Shown: positions 15,548 through 24,954, numbered from the stretch's first letter. The stretch is DNA of 64,000 nucleotides from Nodosilinea sp. FACHB-131 (GCF_014695395.1 NZ_JACJOF010000033.1:124001-188000); one strand, 5' to 3'. The notes: generated by a model from the letters alone, not told the origin. Program-made: numbers and translations.

Positions 15548-16507
15548 CTAGCGGACTAGGTTTAGCAGCTCTTTAGGAGAGGCCAGTAGGTCGATCGCCA
15601 CAAAGAAAATCTTGCCCTCAGGGTTGAGCAAAAATCGCCAGGCAATATTCATACCGACACCAGCGCCAAACCAGGGGGTTTGCACCTTGCCAGTCACCTT
15701 AATTTGGGTAAAGCCATCAGCGGCAGGTTCGGTAACCCCGCGCTCAGGGATCAGTTTGAGGTTTTGGCAATCTTCCTGAAAGAAGCGCAGCACGTTGGCC
15801 TTGCCCACGATGGGCCGCTGGAAGGGGGGTTGCAGGGCACCATCATCGGTAAATAGCTCGATGAGGGCAGTAAAATCGTTGGCATTGAGGTTGTTCATGT
15901 AGGCCAGTACCGTTTGGTTTGTGACCCCCTCAATGGAAACTGGGCTGCGCTTGGCCACATCCTGGGGTGGCACTACAGGCTCGGCTACGCGGGTGTAAGA
16001 GCCCATTTGCTTGGGGTCAAAGCCCATGTCAACCACGGCATTGCGCAGCACCGTAATCTGCTGCCCCGACTCCAGGTTGCGGATCGATTGCAGCACCGCT
16101 GAGGCGTTAGCCGACAACTGATAGCCTTCGGGAATGGGAGCGACAAAGCCTTCCTCCATCCACTGACCCAGCTTGTACCAGAACCCCAGCTTAATGTTGG
16201 GCGACCAAGTGGAGTAGGTGCGGCCAATGGGGGTGTCGGCCCGGTTGGCTAGGTCGCACATAACCTGCGACTGCTCCTGGAACGACATGGCTTTAATTTC
16301 GTTCATGGTGGCTTCAGCAAACTGCATGCTAGCCGCGCCGGGAGCCGCAATGGTGATGCCCTTGCCCATATCGAGGTAGGCAAACCAAATTAAGGCTAGT
16401 TGGTCTTCTGCACTCAGCTGCGTAAAGCGAGCAATAGTAGCGGGTACCGCATCAGCAGTCAGGGTACTGGGGAAGATATTGCGTGCTGAATCGAGAGTGA
16501 ACGGCAT
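15548..16507 (-). CDS. ocp: orange carotenoid protein
   Basis: OCP is the blue-light photoreceptor that, with a bound ketocarotenoid, quenches phycobilisome energy. The 319-residue product has the all-helical N-terminal domain (residues 15-165, Tyr44, Trp110, Arg155 in ITVLRN), a linker (about 166-195) and the NTF2-like C-terminal domain. Tyr203 and Trp290, which hydrogen-bond the carotenoid keto group, are present. The sequence reads as the classical OCP1 type. The residue expected to pair with Arg155 is Asp246 rather than Glu by my alignment. A GGAAG site precedes the ATG. FRP follows on the same strand. Confidence 0.96.
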   Translation of the reverse strand: MPFTLDSARNIFPSTLTADAVPATIARFTQLSAEDQLALIWFAYLDMGKGITIAAPGAASMQFAEATMNEIKAMSFQEQSQVMCDLANRADTPIGRTYSTWSPNIKLGFWYKLGQWMEEGFVAPIPEGYQLSANASAVLQSIRNLESGQQITVLRNAVVDMGFDPKQMGSYTRVAEPVVPPQDVAKRSPVSIEGVTNQTVLAYMNNLNANDFTALIELFTDDGALQPPFQRPIVGKANVLRFFQEDCQNLKLIPERGVTEPAADGFTQIKVTGKVQTPWFGAGVGMNIAWRFLLNPEGKIFFVAIDLLASPKELLNLVR

Positions 16508-16691
16508 GTTATAGCTTCCTTAAGGATTACAGAGTGAAATGATGTAGGTTTTGAAACATTTCCTAACAAAACTTAACATTCAAGGTCTATTCCCGCAAGC
16601 TCAACGGAAACGATGCGATCGCGCGCTTTGATCTGGGGGCAAAATCCTTAGAATGGAGATGGCCTCTCAATACTTTTGGTAGCTATAGCCC

Positions 16692-16931
16692 ATGGAAACG
16701 CTTGCCCTTACCCCTCCCAACGTGGAACAGGTTCTAGATGAACTGCGTCCTTACCTGCTGGCCGATGGCGGCAACGTAGAGCTAGTTGAAATTGATGGCC
16801 CAGTGGTCAAACTCCGCCTCCAGGGAGCCTGCGGCTCTTGCCCCAGCTCTGCTATGACGCTGCGCATGGGCATTGAGCGTCGCCTGCGCGAGTTTATTCC
16901 TGAAATTGCCGAGATTGAGCAGGTATTTTAG
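16692..16931 (+). CDS. nfu: NifU-like (Nfu) iron-sulfur scaffold protein
   Basis: The 79-residue product is a stand-alone NifU C-terminal domain with the CGSCPSS cluster-binding motif (Cys47, Cys50). It resembles cyanobacterial NfuA/CnfU, which assembles [4Fe-4S] clusters on a homodimer and passes them to targets such as photosystem I. It is divergent from ocp; serS follows 74 bases downstream on the same strand. Confidence 0.93.
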   Translation: METLALTPPNVEQVLDELRPYLLADGGNVELVEIDGPVVKLRLQGACGSCPSSAMTLRMGIERRLREFIPEIAEIEQVF

Positions 16932-17005
16932 GAATGCTGATATTCTGATCTATTGGCAAGGGGTTTCCTGTCAAAGAATCAGATTTCAGATTGTAGAGGG
17001 CTGCT

Positions 17006-18283
17006 GTGCTAGATCTAAAGCAAATACGAGAAAACCCGGAGCGGGTGCAGTCTGCTCTGGGTAAGCGGGGCAAGTACGATTTGACCCCGCTGCTAGAGCT
17101 AGACCAGCAGCAGCGCCAGATAGAGACGGTGCGATCGCAGCTCCAGGCCCGCGGCAACGAGATCGGTAAGCAGGTCGGCCAAACCATCAAAGCTGGGGCC
17201 GCCCCCAGCGGTCCCGAAGTCACCGCCCTCAAGGACGAAGGCAACCAGGTCAAGGCTGAGCTGCAAACCCTGGAACCCCAGGAGCGCGAGATTAAAGCTC
17301 AGATTGAGGCTATTCTGCTCGGCCTGCCTAACTTACCCAGCGACACCACCCCCGTCGGCAAAGACGAAACTGAAAATGTAGAGGTGCGCCGCTGGGGCGA
17401 CGAGTATTTACCGAAGCAGCCCGCCAAGCCTCACTGGGAAATTGGCGAAACCCTAGGCATCCTCGACTTTAAGCGCGCCGCCGAAAAAATTGCCCAGAGC
17501 CGTTTTGTCGTCCTTAAGGGTGCAGGTGCCGCGCTAGAGCGAGCGCTGATCTCCTTCATGCTCGATCGCCACACCAAGGCGGGCTACGACGAAATTATTC
17601 CTCCCTATCTGGTGAATTCGGCCGCGCTGACTGCCTCAGGCCAGCTACCTAAGTTTGCCGAAGAAAGCTTTCAGTGCCGTAACGATGACCTGTGGCTCAC
17701 GCCTACCGCCGAGGTGCCTCTTACCAACCTGCACCGCGACGAAATCCTTGCGGCTGACCAGTTACCCATTCACTACTGTGCCTACACCCCCTGCTTTCGC
17801 CGCGAGGCCGGCAGCTATGGTAAAGACACGCGCGGGCTAATTCGCCTCCACCAGTTCAACAAGGTGGAGATGTACAAGTTTGTGCATCCCGACATCTCCT
17901 TCGACGAGCTAGAGGCGCTGGTGGGCGACGCCGAAGACATTCTGCAACAGCTCAAGCTGCCCTATCGCGTGCTGGCGCTGTGTACTGGCGATCTGGGTTT
18001 CTCCAGCTGCAAAACCTACGACCTCGAAGTGTGGATGCCCTCTTCTGAGAGCTATCGCGAGATCTCTAGCTGCTCAAACTGCCTAGACTTCCAGGCCCGT
18101 CGTGCCAACATTCGCTTTAAATCAGCGGGTCAAAAAGGCACCCAATATCTACATACCCTCAATGGCTCGGGGCTAGCCATTGGCCGCACCATGGCCGCTA
18201 TTCTCGAAAACTATCAGGAGGCCAACGGCTCAGTGCGAGTACCTGAGGTGCTGCAACCCTACCTCAACCGCGAGTATCTGTAG
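17006..18283 (+). CDS. serS: seryl-tRNA synthetase
   Basis: The class II synthetase charges tRNA-Ser. The 425-residue product has the N-terminal coiled-coil arm (about 30-105) that grips the tRNA long arm, and the catalytic core with motif 2 ([21 protein letters not shown] near 270) and motif 3 ([18 protein letters not shown] near 390). The start is GTG at 17006, giving [12 protein letters not shown], the standard SerS N-terminus. It ends 4 bases before the stop of a convergent gene. Confidence 0.97.
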   Translation: MLDLKQIRENPERVQSALGKRGKYDLTPLLELDQQQRQIETVRSQLQARGNEIGKQVGQTIKAGAAPSGPEVTALKDEGNQVKAELQTLEPQEREIKAQIEAILLGLPNLPSDTTPVGKDETENVEVRRWGDEYLPKQPAKPHWEIGETLGILDFKRAAEKIAQSRFVVLKGAGAALERALISFMLDRHTKAGYDEIIPPYLVNSAALTASGQLPKFAEESFQCRNDDLWLTPTAEVPLTNLHRDEILAADQLPIHYCAYTPCFRREAGSYGKDTRGLIRLHQFNKVEMYKFVHPDISFDELEALVGDAEDILQQLKLPYRVLALCTGDLGFSSCKTYDLEVWMPSSESYREISSCSNCLDFQARRANIRFKSAGQKGTQYLHTLNGSGLAIGRTMAAILENYQEANGSVRVPEVLQPYLNREYL

Positions 18284-18287
18284 ACGC

Positions 18288-18698
18288 TTACAGGGGAAAG
18301 CGATAGACAATTGCCCCGGTATCTTTGACATCAAAAGACGCATCGAGAACCTGAGCTTTTTGGTCGAGAAACGCTTTGGCCTGCTCAACTGGCATCTGTG
18401 CAGCCGCCGCAAACTGAACAATGGTGAGGTCGCCCGCTTGGTTTTGAAGCAGCTGTAAAAACATCTGCTCTTGCTGTAGTGACAGTGATTGGGATGTTTG
18501 CTGGTTACTGTGGCGCAGATTCCATGCCAGCCAGGTGCCCAGCGCTGCGGGAGCAACGCCAAACAACATTAAGGCAACCCCGTCAGCTAGATCGTCCATC
18601 TCGTCGTCGGAGTCGACAATCTGGACGGTTGCCAGCAGCGTAATAGATAGTCCAAACAGCAAACAAGTCCCGGCCAAAGCTTTCTGTAGCATTCGCAT
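18288..18698 (-). CDS. hypothetical membrane protein, tandem paralogue A
   Basis: The 136-residue product has two predicted membrane helices (about 8-26 and 42-60) split by an acidic loop (DSDDEMDD), then a soluble C-terminal part from residue 62. That part starts with a Gln-rich helix and ends in a helical domain with the closing block GAIVYRFPL. It is clearly related to the gene at 18887-19300. The C-terminal part (LTIVQFAAAAQMPVEQAKAFLD) resembles a winged-helix fold in its pattern, but this is a guess. The function is unknown. Confidence 0.75.
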   Translation of the reverse strand: MRMLQKALAGTCLLFGLSITLLATVQIVDSDDEMDDLADGVALMLFGVAPAALGTWLAWNLRHSNQQTSQSLSLQQEQMFLQLLQNQAGDLTIVQFAAAAQMPVEQAKAFLDQKAQVLDASFDVKDTGAIVYRFPL

Positions 18699-18886
18699 AG
18701 CCGTATCCTCTTCCGATCGCTCTCGACTTTGACGGTTATCGTAACCATTGTTTCTCCAGCTCGCCCACGGAGATTGGCTACTTCTAACCCTCTATATAAT
18801 AAGAAGCAACTCAGTTGCCGTGGCAAGCTATGACTATCCCACCGGATACTCCAGTGGGCAGGCCCGTCTATCTAGCTCGCAGACAC

Positions 18887-19300
18887 CTATAGGGGAAAGC
18901 GGTAAACTACGGCCCCATTGTCTGAAACGTCGAACGAGGCATTCAGCTGCTGCGCTTTTTCGTCTAGGTAAACTTTGGATTCTTCCAGCGACAGTTGGGT
19001 TGCGGTGGCAAACTGAAGCACTGTTAGGTCGCCCTTGTGGTCTTGAAGAAGCTGTAAAAACCGCTGCTCTTGCTGATCGGCTAGGTCTTCCAGCGATCGC
19101 TCGTGTTGCTGGCGCAAATTCCAGACCAACCAGCCTCCTAAGGCCGTTGGCGGCAGTCCAACAACCAGCAGCGCCGCGACAGAGTCCGCTCGATCCTCAG
19201 CATCGTTGGTAGGATTAAGGATCTCAGCTGTTAACGCAAGCACAATGAACAGCCCAAGGGACAAACAAACCCCAGCCAGCACCTTTTGTAGCAGCCGCAT
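18887..19300 (-). CDS. hypothetical membrane protein, tandem paralogue B
   Basis: The 137-residue product shares architecture and length with the downstream paralogue: MRLLQKVLAG start, two membrane helices, a Gln/Glu-rich helix and the end NGAVVYRFPL. Even the start regions match (GAGGATACC just before the ATG in B, GAGGATACGG in A), pointing to a tandem duplication that included the ribosome-binding site. The function is unknown. The DUF2358 gene lies upstream on the same strand. Confidence 0.75.
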   Translation of the reverse strand: MRLLQKVLAGVCLSLGLFIVLALTAEILNPTNDAEDRADSVAALLVVGLPPTALGGWLVWNLRQQHERSLEDLADQQEQRFLQLLQDHKGDLTVLQFATATQLSLEESKVYLDEKAQQLNASFDVSDNGAVVYRFPL

Positions 19301-19442
19301 AGGTATCCTCTACAGAATCCAGATCGATGTGGCAGTAATTTTGCCAATCAATGTCCCTAGCTTACCCGCAGACATGCAGCCTGTTTAAGCTCCATTCAGG
19401 TTGCTTGACTCGATGTTCAACAACTTGAATGAAGTTAAAGGC

Positions 19443-19829
19443 TTAGGTTCGCAAAGCAAACAACTGCTTGAGCACCGACAATCGAGAACAATCCCAATAG
19501 TCAATATGGGATATTACCTTGCCATCTTCCCCTAGCCCAAGCTCGCTGCGACCGGGGATACTCATGCGCGGCTGCCAAGGTACTGGGGCTATCCAACTCA
19601 GCGTCCAGCGAGTGTCAATTTGGCTGGGGCTGGAGTACTCTATCCCGTGCAGTTGTAGGTCGACATCCTTGAACCAGCGGCTGATAAAACCAATCATGCG
19701 CCGATAGCGATCGACGCCGCGAAACTTATTCAACGGATCCTCAAAGTACACGTCGTCGGCGTAGAGGTGGTAGCTCTGATCGCAGGGGAACCGCTGGTAG
19801 TCCAAGCGAATTTGTTCAAGAATATCCAT
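19443..19829 (-). CDS. DUF2358 (NTF2-like) family protein
   Basis: The 128-residue product matches DUF2358, a conserved family in cyanobacteria and plants. Typical blocks are LYADDVYFEDPLNKFRGVDRYRRMI near residues 23-47 and the C-terminal DYWDCS. The fold is expected to be the NTF2/SnoaL cone shape. No catalytic role is known. No signal peptide or membrane segment is seen. Confidence 0.8.
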   Translation of the reverse strand: MDILEQIRLDYQRFPCDQSYHLYADDVYFEDPLNKFRGVDRYRRMIGFISRWFKDVDLQLHGIEYSSPSQIDTRWTLSWIAPVPWQPRMSIPGRSELGLGEDGKVISHIDYWDCSRLSVLKQLFALRT

Positions 19830-19933
19830 GACGTTAAAGCCTCAGGGCAATGCCGTAGCCTAACCCTAAGTTTGACTCACTGATGCCAAAATTCTACTGT
19901 CAGCTACGCCGAGGCTAAGGTTTTGTTCTGTAT

Positions 19934-20713
19934 CTACAAAATTTGAGAAAGGAATTTTTGGGTGCGGTCTTCGCGGGGGTTGCTGAAGAACTCTTGGGGC
20001 GTATTTTCTTCAACCAAGTAACCGCCATCCATCAGCACCACGCGATCGGCCACCTCGCGGGCAAAGCCAACTTCGTGGGTAACACACACCATGGTCATGC
20101 CTGATTTGGCTAGACCTCTCATCACATCCAGCACTTCCCGCACCATCTCAGGGTCGAGGGCGGAGGTGGGTTCGTCGAACAGCATGACCTTGGGCTGCAT
20201 GGCGAGGGAACGGGCGATCGCCACCCGCTGCTGCTGCCCACCCGACAGCTGACCGGGGAACTTATGGGCCTGCTCCAAAATACCCACCCGCTCTAGCAGC
20301 TGCATCGCGACTTCTTGAGCCTTAGCCTTGGGCCAGCGGCGCACCCAGATCGGGGCCAACGTCACGTTTTGCAGCACTGTCAGGTGAGGGAACAGGTTGA
20401 ATTGCTGAAACACCATGCCCACCTCACGGCGGATGGCCTCAATATTCTTGAGGTCGTGGGAAATGGTGATGCCATCGACCTCAATAGAGCCCTTCTGGTA
20501 GGGTTCTAGGGCATTGAAGGTGCGAATAAACGTCGACTTACCTGACCCAGACGGCCCCATGACCACTAGCACTTCGCCCTTATAGACCGTCATGCTGACG
20601 CCTTTCAGCACGTGAAAGCCGTTGTCATACCACTTTTCCACATCGCGAGCGACAATCACGGGCTCGGTGCTGGTAGCGTGGGCCGATGGTTGCTCCGTCT
20701 GAGACTGTGTCAT
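19934..20713 (-). CDS. aapP: amino-acid ABC transporter ATP-binding protein
   Basis: The 259-residue ATPase of the polar amino-acid family drives the import system encoded just upstream. Visible motifs are Walker [10 protein letters not shown] near residue 53, the Q-loop [10 protein letters not shown] near 102, the signature LSGGQQQR near 156, Walker [12 protein letters not shown] near 177 and the H-loop THEVGF near 213. It is the last gene of the aapJ-aapQ-aapM-aapP run, 186 bp after aapM. Cyanobacterial equivalents include BgtA, which can be shared among permeases. Confidence 0.93.
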   Translation of the reverse strand: MTQSQTEQPSAHATSTEPVIVARDVEKWYDNGFHVLKGVSMTVYKGEVLVVMGPSGSGKSTFIRTFNALEPYQKGSIEVDGITISHDLKNIEAIRREVGMVFQQFNLFPHLTVLQNVTLAPIWVRRWPKAKAQEVAMQLLERVGILEQAHKFPGQLSGGQQQRVAIARSLAMQPKVMLFDEPTSALDPEMVREVLDVMRGLAKSGMTMVCVTHEVGFAREVADRVVLMDGGYLVEENTPQEFFSNPREDRTQKFLSQIL

Positions 20714-20899
20714 GAAAGGTTTCCTCTTTATCGCGCCCTCGGGGCTGCTAACAACTCACGAAATGAACGTTCTCAACATAGCTCGACCCGACAGAACGGG
20801 GCGCTAGCGCAAGATAATGCTATTTTGCCTTAACCCTAGGAGGTTTCTGAATTCCAGACTGTCAACTGTTACACGGAGAGATATTTTGCCGGGGAGCAT

Positions 20900-22117
20900 C
20901 TAGTGTTCGGTGTTGAGCTTCTCCTCAATTTTGCGGCTGGCCAAGGACATGGCGTAGCAAAAGAACCAATAAATCACCGCTAGGAACAGGTAGACCTCGG
21001 CGTAGCGCCCCAGGTAGGCCGGGTTGGCCAAGATTGATTTACCAATGCCCAGCAGCTCTGCCAGACCCACAATCGATAGCAGCGTCGTGTCTTGAAACAA
21101 ACTGATGAACTGCCCTACGATCGCCGGAATCGCAATTTTGAGCGCCTGGGGCAGAATAATTAGGCCCAGGGTGGTGGGGGTGTTGAGCCCTAGGGACATC
21201 GCGGCTTCGCGCTGGCCGCGAGGCACCGCCTGCAAACCGGCGCGCACGTTTTCGGCCAGATAGGCAGCGCTGAATAGAGCCAGGGCAATGACCGCCCGTA
21301 AAATGCGATCGGGCCGCGACCCAATCGGCAAAAACAGCGGAATCATCACCTGGCCCATGAATAGAAAGGCCACCAGGGGCACACCCCGCACCAGCTCAAT
21401 GTAGACGGTAGACAGCAAGCGCACCACCGGCAGCGCACTGCGCCGCCCCAGGGCCAGCAGCAGCCCCAGCGGAAAGCACAGCACAATGCCACTCACGGCG
21501 GTAAACAGCGTCAGCACCAGCCCGCCCCAATCGTTAGTGGACACAGGGGTGAGCCCGAGGCCACCGCCAATTAGCCACAGGGCCACGAAGTACGACAAAA
21601 ACCAGGCCAGGGACACCCACTTGCCAATGCCGGGGAACTTTCGCCCGACTTGGCGACCCGCTACGGCTGCGATCGCCACCAGTGCCACCATCGGCAGCAG
21701 CTTTAAGGAACTGGGCCGAGTTGGCGGAAACAGCACAATAAAGGCACACACTAGCCCCAGGCCAATCAGCACACTGCGGCTAAACAGGGTAGAGACATTG
21801 CGCCCCAGCACGCCCCATGACAGCCCTGCCAAACCGCAAACCACGGCCAGTAGGGCCCAAATGCGGGCATATAGCTCCGAGGGAAAGGTTCCGGTCATAA
21901 ACAGGCCGAAGTTATTGGGTATGACCTGCCATTGGGCGGCGGTCAAAGCCCAGGAAACCAGGCGAAAAATACCCCAGCCGAGGATACCGACAATAATGAC
22001 GGTCAGGAGACTGTTGAACCAGTCGCTGAACAGATTTTTTTTGGCCCAGGCCACTGGTCCCAGGGCCAATATCTCAGGGGGTGCAGAGGAGAGAGAGTCA
22101 GGCGTTACGGAGGTCAT
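20900..22117 (-). CDS. aapM: amino-acid ABC transporter permease (AapM/NatH type)
   Basis: The 405-residue integral membrane protein has a long N-terminal extension with several helices and the C-terminal HisM-type permease domain (about 190-400). The EAA-like loop is LRAVPRGQREAAMSLGLN near residue 316. The long form with extra N-terminal helices is typical of AapM, not of HisM. It pairs with the upstream aapQ product to form the channel for neutral and acidic amino acids. Its ATG is 4 bases after the aapQ stop region, so translation is probably coupled. Confidence 0.92.
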   Translation of the reverse strand: MTSVTPDSLSSAPPEILALGPVAWAKKNLFSDWFNSLLTVIIVGILGWGIFRLVSWALTAAQWQVIPNNFGLFMTGTFPSELYARIWALLAVVCGLAGLSWGVLGRNVSTLFSRSVLIGLGLVCAFIVLFPPTRPSSLKLLPMVALVAIAAVAGRQVGRKFPGIGKWVSLAWFLSYFVALWLIGGGLGLTPVSTNDWGGLVLTLFTAVSGIVLCFPLGLLLALGRRSALPVVRLLSTVYIELVRGVPLVAFLFMGQVMIPLFLPIGSRPDRILRAVIALALFSAAYLAENVRAGLQAVPRGQREAAMSLGLNTPTTLGLIILPQALKIAIPAIVGQFISLFQDTTLLSIVGLAELLGIGKSILANPAYLGRYAEVYLFLAVIYWFFCYAMSLASRKIEEKLNTEH

Positions 22118-22120
22118 AGC

Positions 22121-23299
22121 TTAGCGCTCCTTAAACTGCACAGATCGGTTGAACTGGTTCATCACCACAGTTATGAGTAGACAGAGGGTTAAATAGGTGG
22201 CCATCATGACCACGAAGACTTCAACCGGTCGGCCAGTTTGGTTGTAGGTGGTGGTGGCGATCGAATAAATTTCAGGAAAGGCGATCGCAAAAGCCAGGCT
22301 GGAGTTTTTAGTCAGGTTCATGTACTGACTGTTCATCGGTGGAATAATCACTCGCAGGGCCTGGGGAAACACCACCAGCCGCATCACCATGCCCGCATTT
22401 AGCCCCAGGGTGCGGGCGGCTTCCCACTGCCCCTTCGATACCGACTGAATGCCCGCCCGCACAATCTCGGCCACAAAGGCGGAGGTGTAGAACACCAGCG
22501 CCGTCAGAGAGGCCACATACTCCCGCGACAGACGCAGGCCCCCAGTTACGCCACCCCCTTCAACACCCGCCGGGACAGTCCAGTTCATACCCAGGGTGAT
22601 GATGGCCAGCCAGGCTAGCGCTACTACCGCCAGAGCAATGGACTGAGCCTGGCCGCCGACCCCAGTTTCAATGCGAATTTTGGTGCGCCAGCGCCAGAGG
22701 AAAAGGGCGGCGATCGCCGCCCCAACCGTAGCCGCAATGCCCAATATTGCCAGCAGCGCACTACTGGCCCAAGGAATATAAACCCCCCGATTATTCAAAA
22801 AAGCCAGCCCCAGTATCCCAATCTGGTTAGCCGGGTTGGGCAGGGCACCAAAGATAGCGAAATACCAAAAGAACAGCTGCAACAACAGCGGAATGTTTTG
22901 CACCAGCCCCACATAGACACGGCTGAGCTTTTGCAACAGCCAGTTCTTAGAAAAGCTTGCCACTCCAGCTACTACGCCTAGCAAAGTGGTCAAAACAATA
23001 CCGCCTACTACCAAGGTCAAAGTATTGCCCAAACCCACCATCAGTGCCCGCCAGTAGGGGTCGTTAGGGCGATACTGAATCAAGCTTTCGCCAATGCTGA
23101 AGCCAGCCGGGTTCCGCAAAAAGCTAAACCCAAAGGCCCGCCCCTGCTGAATCAGGTTGCGATTCAAATTGCCCAAGAAAAAGCTCAGCAAGAGCAGGAC
23201 AACGAGCAGCGTAATCACCTGGAAGGCAATCTTCCAAAAGCGCTCATCCCGCAGCATCGCCTTCAAGTCGAAGGATCTGCTACCGCTATCGTGGGCCAT
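22121..23299 (-). CDS. aapQ: amino-acid ABC transporter permease (AapQ/NatG type)
   Basis: The 392-residue permease has one N-terminal helix, a large loop region and the C-terminal HisM-type domain with the EAA loop GIQSVSKGQWEAARTLGLN near residue 296. It partners aapM. A hairpin with a T-run on the minus strand lies between aapJ and this gene, so the permease genes are probably expressed below the binding protein. Confidence 0.92.
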   Translation of the reverse strand: MAHDSGSRSFDLKAMLRDERFWKIAFQVITLLVVLLLLSFFLGNLNRNLIQQGRAFGFSFLRNPAGFSIGESLIQYRPNDPYWRALMVGLGNTLTLVVGGIVLTTLLGVVAGVASFSKNWLLQKLSRVYVGLVQNIPLLLQLFFWYFAIFGALPNPANQIGILGLAFLNNRGVYIPWASSALLAILGIAATVGAAIAALFLWRWRTKIRIETGVGGQAQSIALAVVALAWLAIITLGMNWTVPAGVEGGGVTGGLRLSREYVASLTALVFYTSAFVAEIVRAGIQSVSKGQWEAARTLGLNAGMVMRLVVFPQALRVIIPPMNSQYMNLTKNSSLAFAIAFPEIYSIATTTYNQTGRPVEVFVVMMATYLTLCLLITVVMNQFNRSVQFKER

Positions 23300-23394
23300 T
23301 TACGTCACCTGCGTTGAGTCAGTGCAAAAGCTTTAAGCAAAATAATCCAAGAGGGATGTCAAGAAAAGTTCAATTTGTTACAAGGATTTATGAA

Positions 23395-23419
23395 AAAGGC
23401 GCAGTCTAGCTGCGCCTTT
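23395..23419 (-). terminator. intercistronic terminator/attenuator between aapJ and aapQ
   Basis: Arms AAAGGCGCAG (23395-23404) and CTGCGCCTTT (23410-23419) are perfectly complementary. On the minus strand the stem is followed by a run of T (AAAAA at 23393-23397 on the plus strand). Such leaky terminators often follow binding-protein genes. Confidence 0.7.
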
Positions 23420-23486
23420 CAACGGGTAGTTTGGGGGAGAAAGCTGCGGTGAGGGCTAGAGCCTCCTACCAATCAGCCGGCCTTCC

Positions 23487-24545
23487 CTAGCGGAAGGGGG
23501 GAGAGTACATCAGGCCACCCTCGCTCCACAGCGCGTTTTGGCCGCGCTCTAGGGCAAACTCAGAGTCAGCCCCTACGTTGCGATCGTAGACTTCGCCGTA
23601 GTTGCCCACCTGGGTAATCACCTTCACCATGAAGTCGTTGGGCAGCCCCATATCGGTGCCCAGAGTGCCCTCCTGACCCAGGAAGCGAGCGATGTCAGGG
23701 TTCTCGGTGGCTTCAAAGGTGGCAATATTCTCAGAGGTAATGCCAAACTCTTCAGCCTGAATCAACCCATAGGTGACCCATTTGACGACGTCGTACCAGC
23801 TGGAGTCGTTGTTGGTGGTCACAGGGCCCAGAGGCTCTTTAGACATGGTGACTTCGAGCAGGGTATGCTCGTCGGGGTTGGGCAGGGTGCTGCGGCGAGC
23901 CACCAGCTGCGATTTGTCAGAGGTCATGCCCTCGCAGCGACCTTCATCATAGGCAGCATAGGCGGCATCAGCATCTTGAAACACCACCGGTTCAAAATCG
24001 ACACCGAGCTGACGCATTTGGTCAGTCAGGTTGAGCTCAGTGGTGGTACCGGTTTCCACACAAATGGCCTTGCCGGCGAAATCTTCCAAGCCAGCGATAC
24101 CGCTGTCTGTACGCACCAACATTCCCTGACCATCGAAGAAGGTAGTGGGCGCAAACTCAAGGCCCACGCTGGTGTCACGGCTGATGGTCCAGGTGGTGTT
24201 GCGGGAGAGCATATCAACTTCCCCCCCCGAGAGAGCCGTAAAGCGCTCAGTCGAGTCTAAACGGCGATATTCTACGGCTTCGGCATCGCCCAAAACGGCG
24301 GCGGCAACGGCCTTACAGATATCGACATCGAGACCGGTGTAGGTGCCGCTTTCATCCACGAAGCTAAAGCCCGGAATACCACCATCCACGCCACAGATCA
24401 GCTGTCCACGCTCTTTAACAACGTCGAGACGGCCACCACCAGCGGGAGCGGCTTCCCCATCAGCGTTGGTGGTAGTAGTGGTTCCGCCACCACAGGCGGC
24501 CAGCGTTAGCCCGAGGGCAGCTGCGAGTAAACCCCACTTGCGCAT
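23487..24545 (-). CDS. aapJ: amino-acid ABC transporter substrate-binding protein
   Basis: The 352-residue lipoprotein captures amino acids in the periplasm. The signal sequence MRKWGLLAAALGLTLAACGG has a lipobox (LAAC) with Cys18. The mature part matches the family-3 solute-binding proteins of the AapJ/NatF type: ERGQLICGVDGGIPGFS, GLDVDICKAVAAAV and ADSEFALERGQNALW near the end. It heads the aapJQMP operon. A 74-base palindrome lies 28 bases upstream of the ATG. Confidence 0.93.
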   Translation of the reverse strand: MRKWGLLAAALGLTLAACGGGTTTTTNADGEAAPAGGGRLDVVKERGQLICGVDGGIPGFSFVDESGTYTGLDVDICKAVAAAVLGDAEAVEYRRLDSTERFTALSGGEVDMLSRNTTWTISRDTSVGLEFAPTTFFDGQGMLVRTDSGIAGLEDFAGKAICVETGTTTELNLTDQMRQLGVDFEPVVFQDADAAYAAYDEGRCEGMTSDKSQLVARRSTLPNPDEHTLLEVTMSKEPLGPVTTNNDSSWYDVVKWVTYGLIQAEEFGITSENIATFEATENPDIARFLGQEGTLGTDMGLPNDFMVKVITQVGNYGEVYDRNVGADSEFALERGQNALWSEGGLMYSPPFR

Positions 24546-24572
24546 GAATCAATCCTCACTCACAAAAGACAC

Positions 24573-24646
24573 TGCAAAATTTACACCCAAACCGTTGGAG
24601 TGTTGCACTGGGTTAACACTCCAACGGTTTGGGTTTTCATTTTGCA
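24573..24646. repeat. 74-base near-perfect palindrome upstream of aapJ
   Basis: Two 20-base perfect arms (24585-24604 and 24615-24634) surround a 10-base loop, and an outer 8-base pair TGCAAAAT (24573-24580) / ATTTTGCA (24639-24646) extends the stem past a 4-base internal bulge. The inner arm carries AACCGTTGGAGTG, the core shared with hairpins at 2191 and 29162. It lies in the aapJ leader, where it could terminate the upstream gene or control aapJ. Confidence 0.75.
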
Positions 24647-24744
24647 TCAAGGATAACAATATCCTGGCAGGGAATCTAAACCCATCCGGATCCATCTGCT
24701 TGACGGTCCAGGAGAGCCTCAACCTTACGCCTAATGAAGTTGGT

Positions 24745-24954
24745 TTAGTGCTCCTGTGCCAGGTCGCGAATTAGAGGAATTTTGTCGCGAATGTAGTGAT
24801 GAAGCTGATCGGTTTCGGCCTGATTAATCGGCTGCTGCCCAACGAATTGCTCTAACAGCCAGCACACTAAACCGTGGTCATCTAGGGCTAAAAGATGACT
24901 GCTTTGGGACCGTTCTACCAAAGACCACAGGTGTCTTAGAAGCTGGGGGTTCAT
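24745..24954 (-). CDS. small conserved hypothetical protein
   Basis: The 69-residue product (from ATG 24954, MNPQLLRHLWSLVE) is helical and Leu/Gln-rich with no membrane segment. Codon use fits neighbouring genes. It resembles short cyanobacterial proteins of unknown function. An earlier in-frame start at 25002 would add 16 residues. It lies between comF and aapJ on the same strand. Confidence 0.6.
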   Translation of the reverse strand: MNPQLLRHLWSLVERSQSSHLLALDDHGLVCWLLEQFVGQQPINQAETDQLHHYIRDKIPLIRDLAQEH

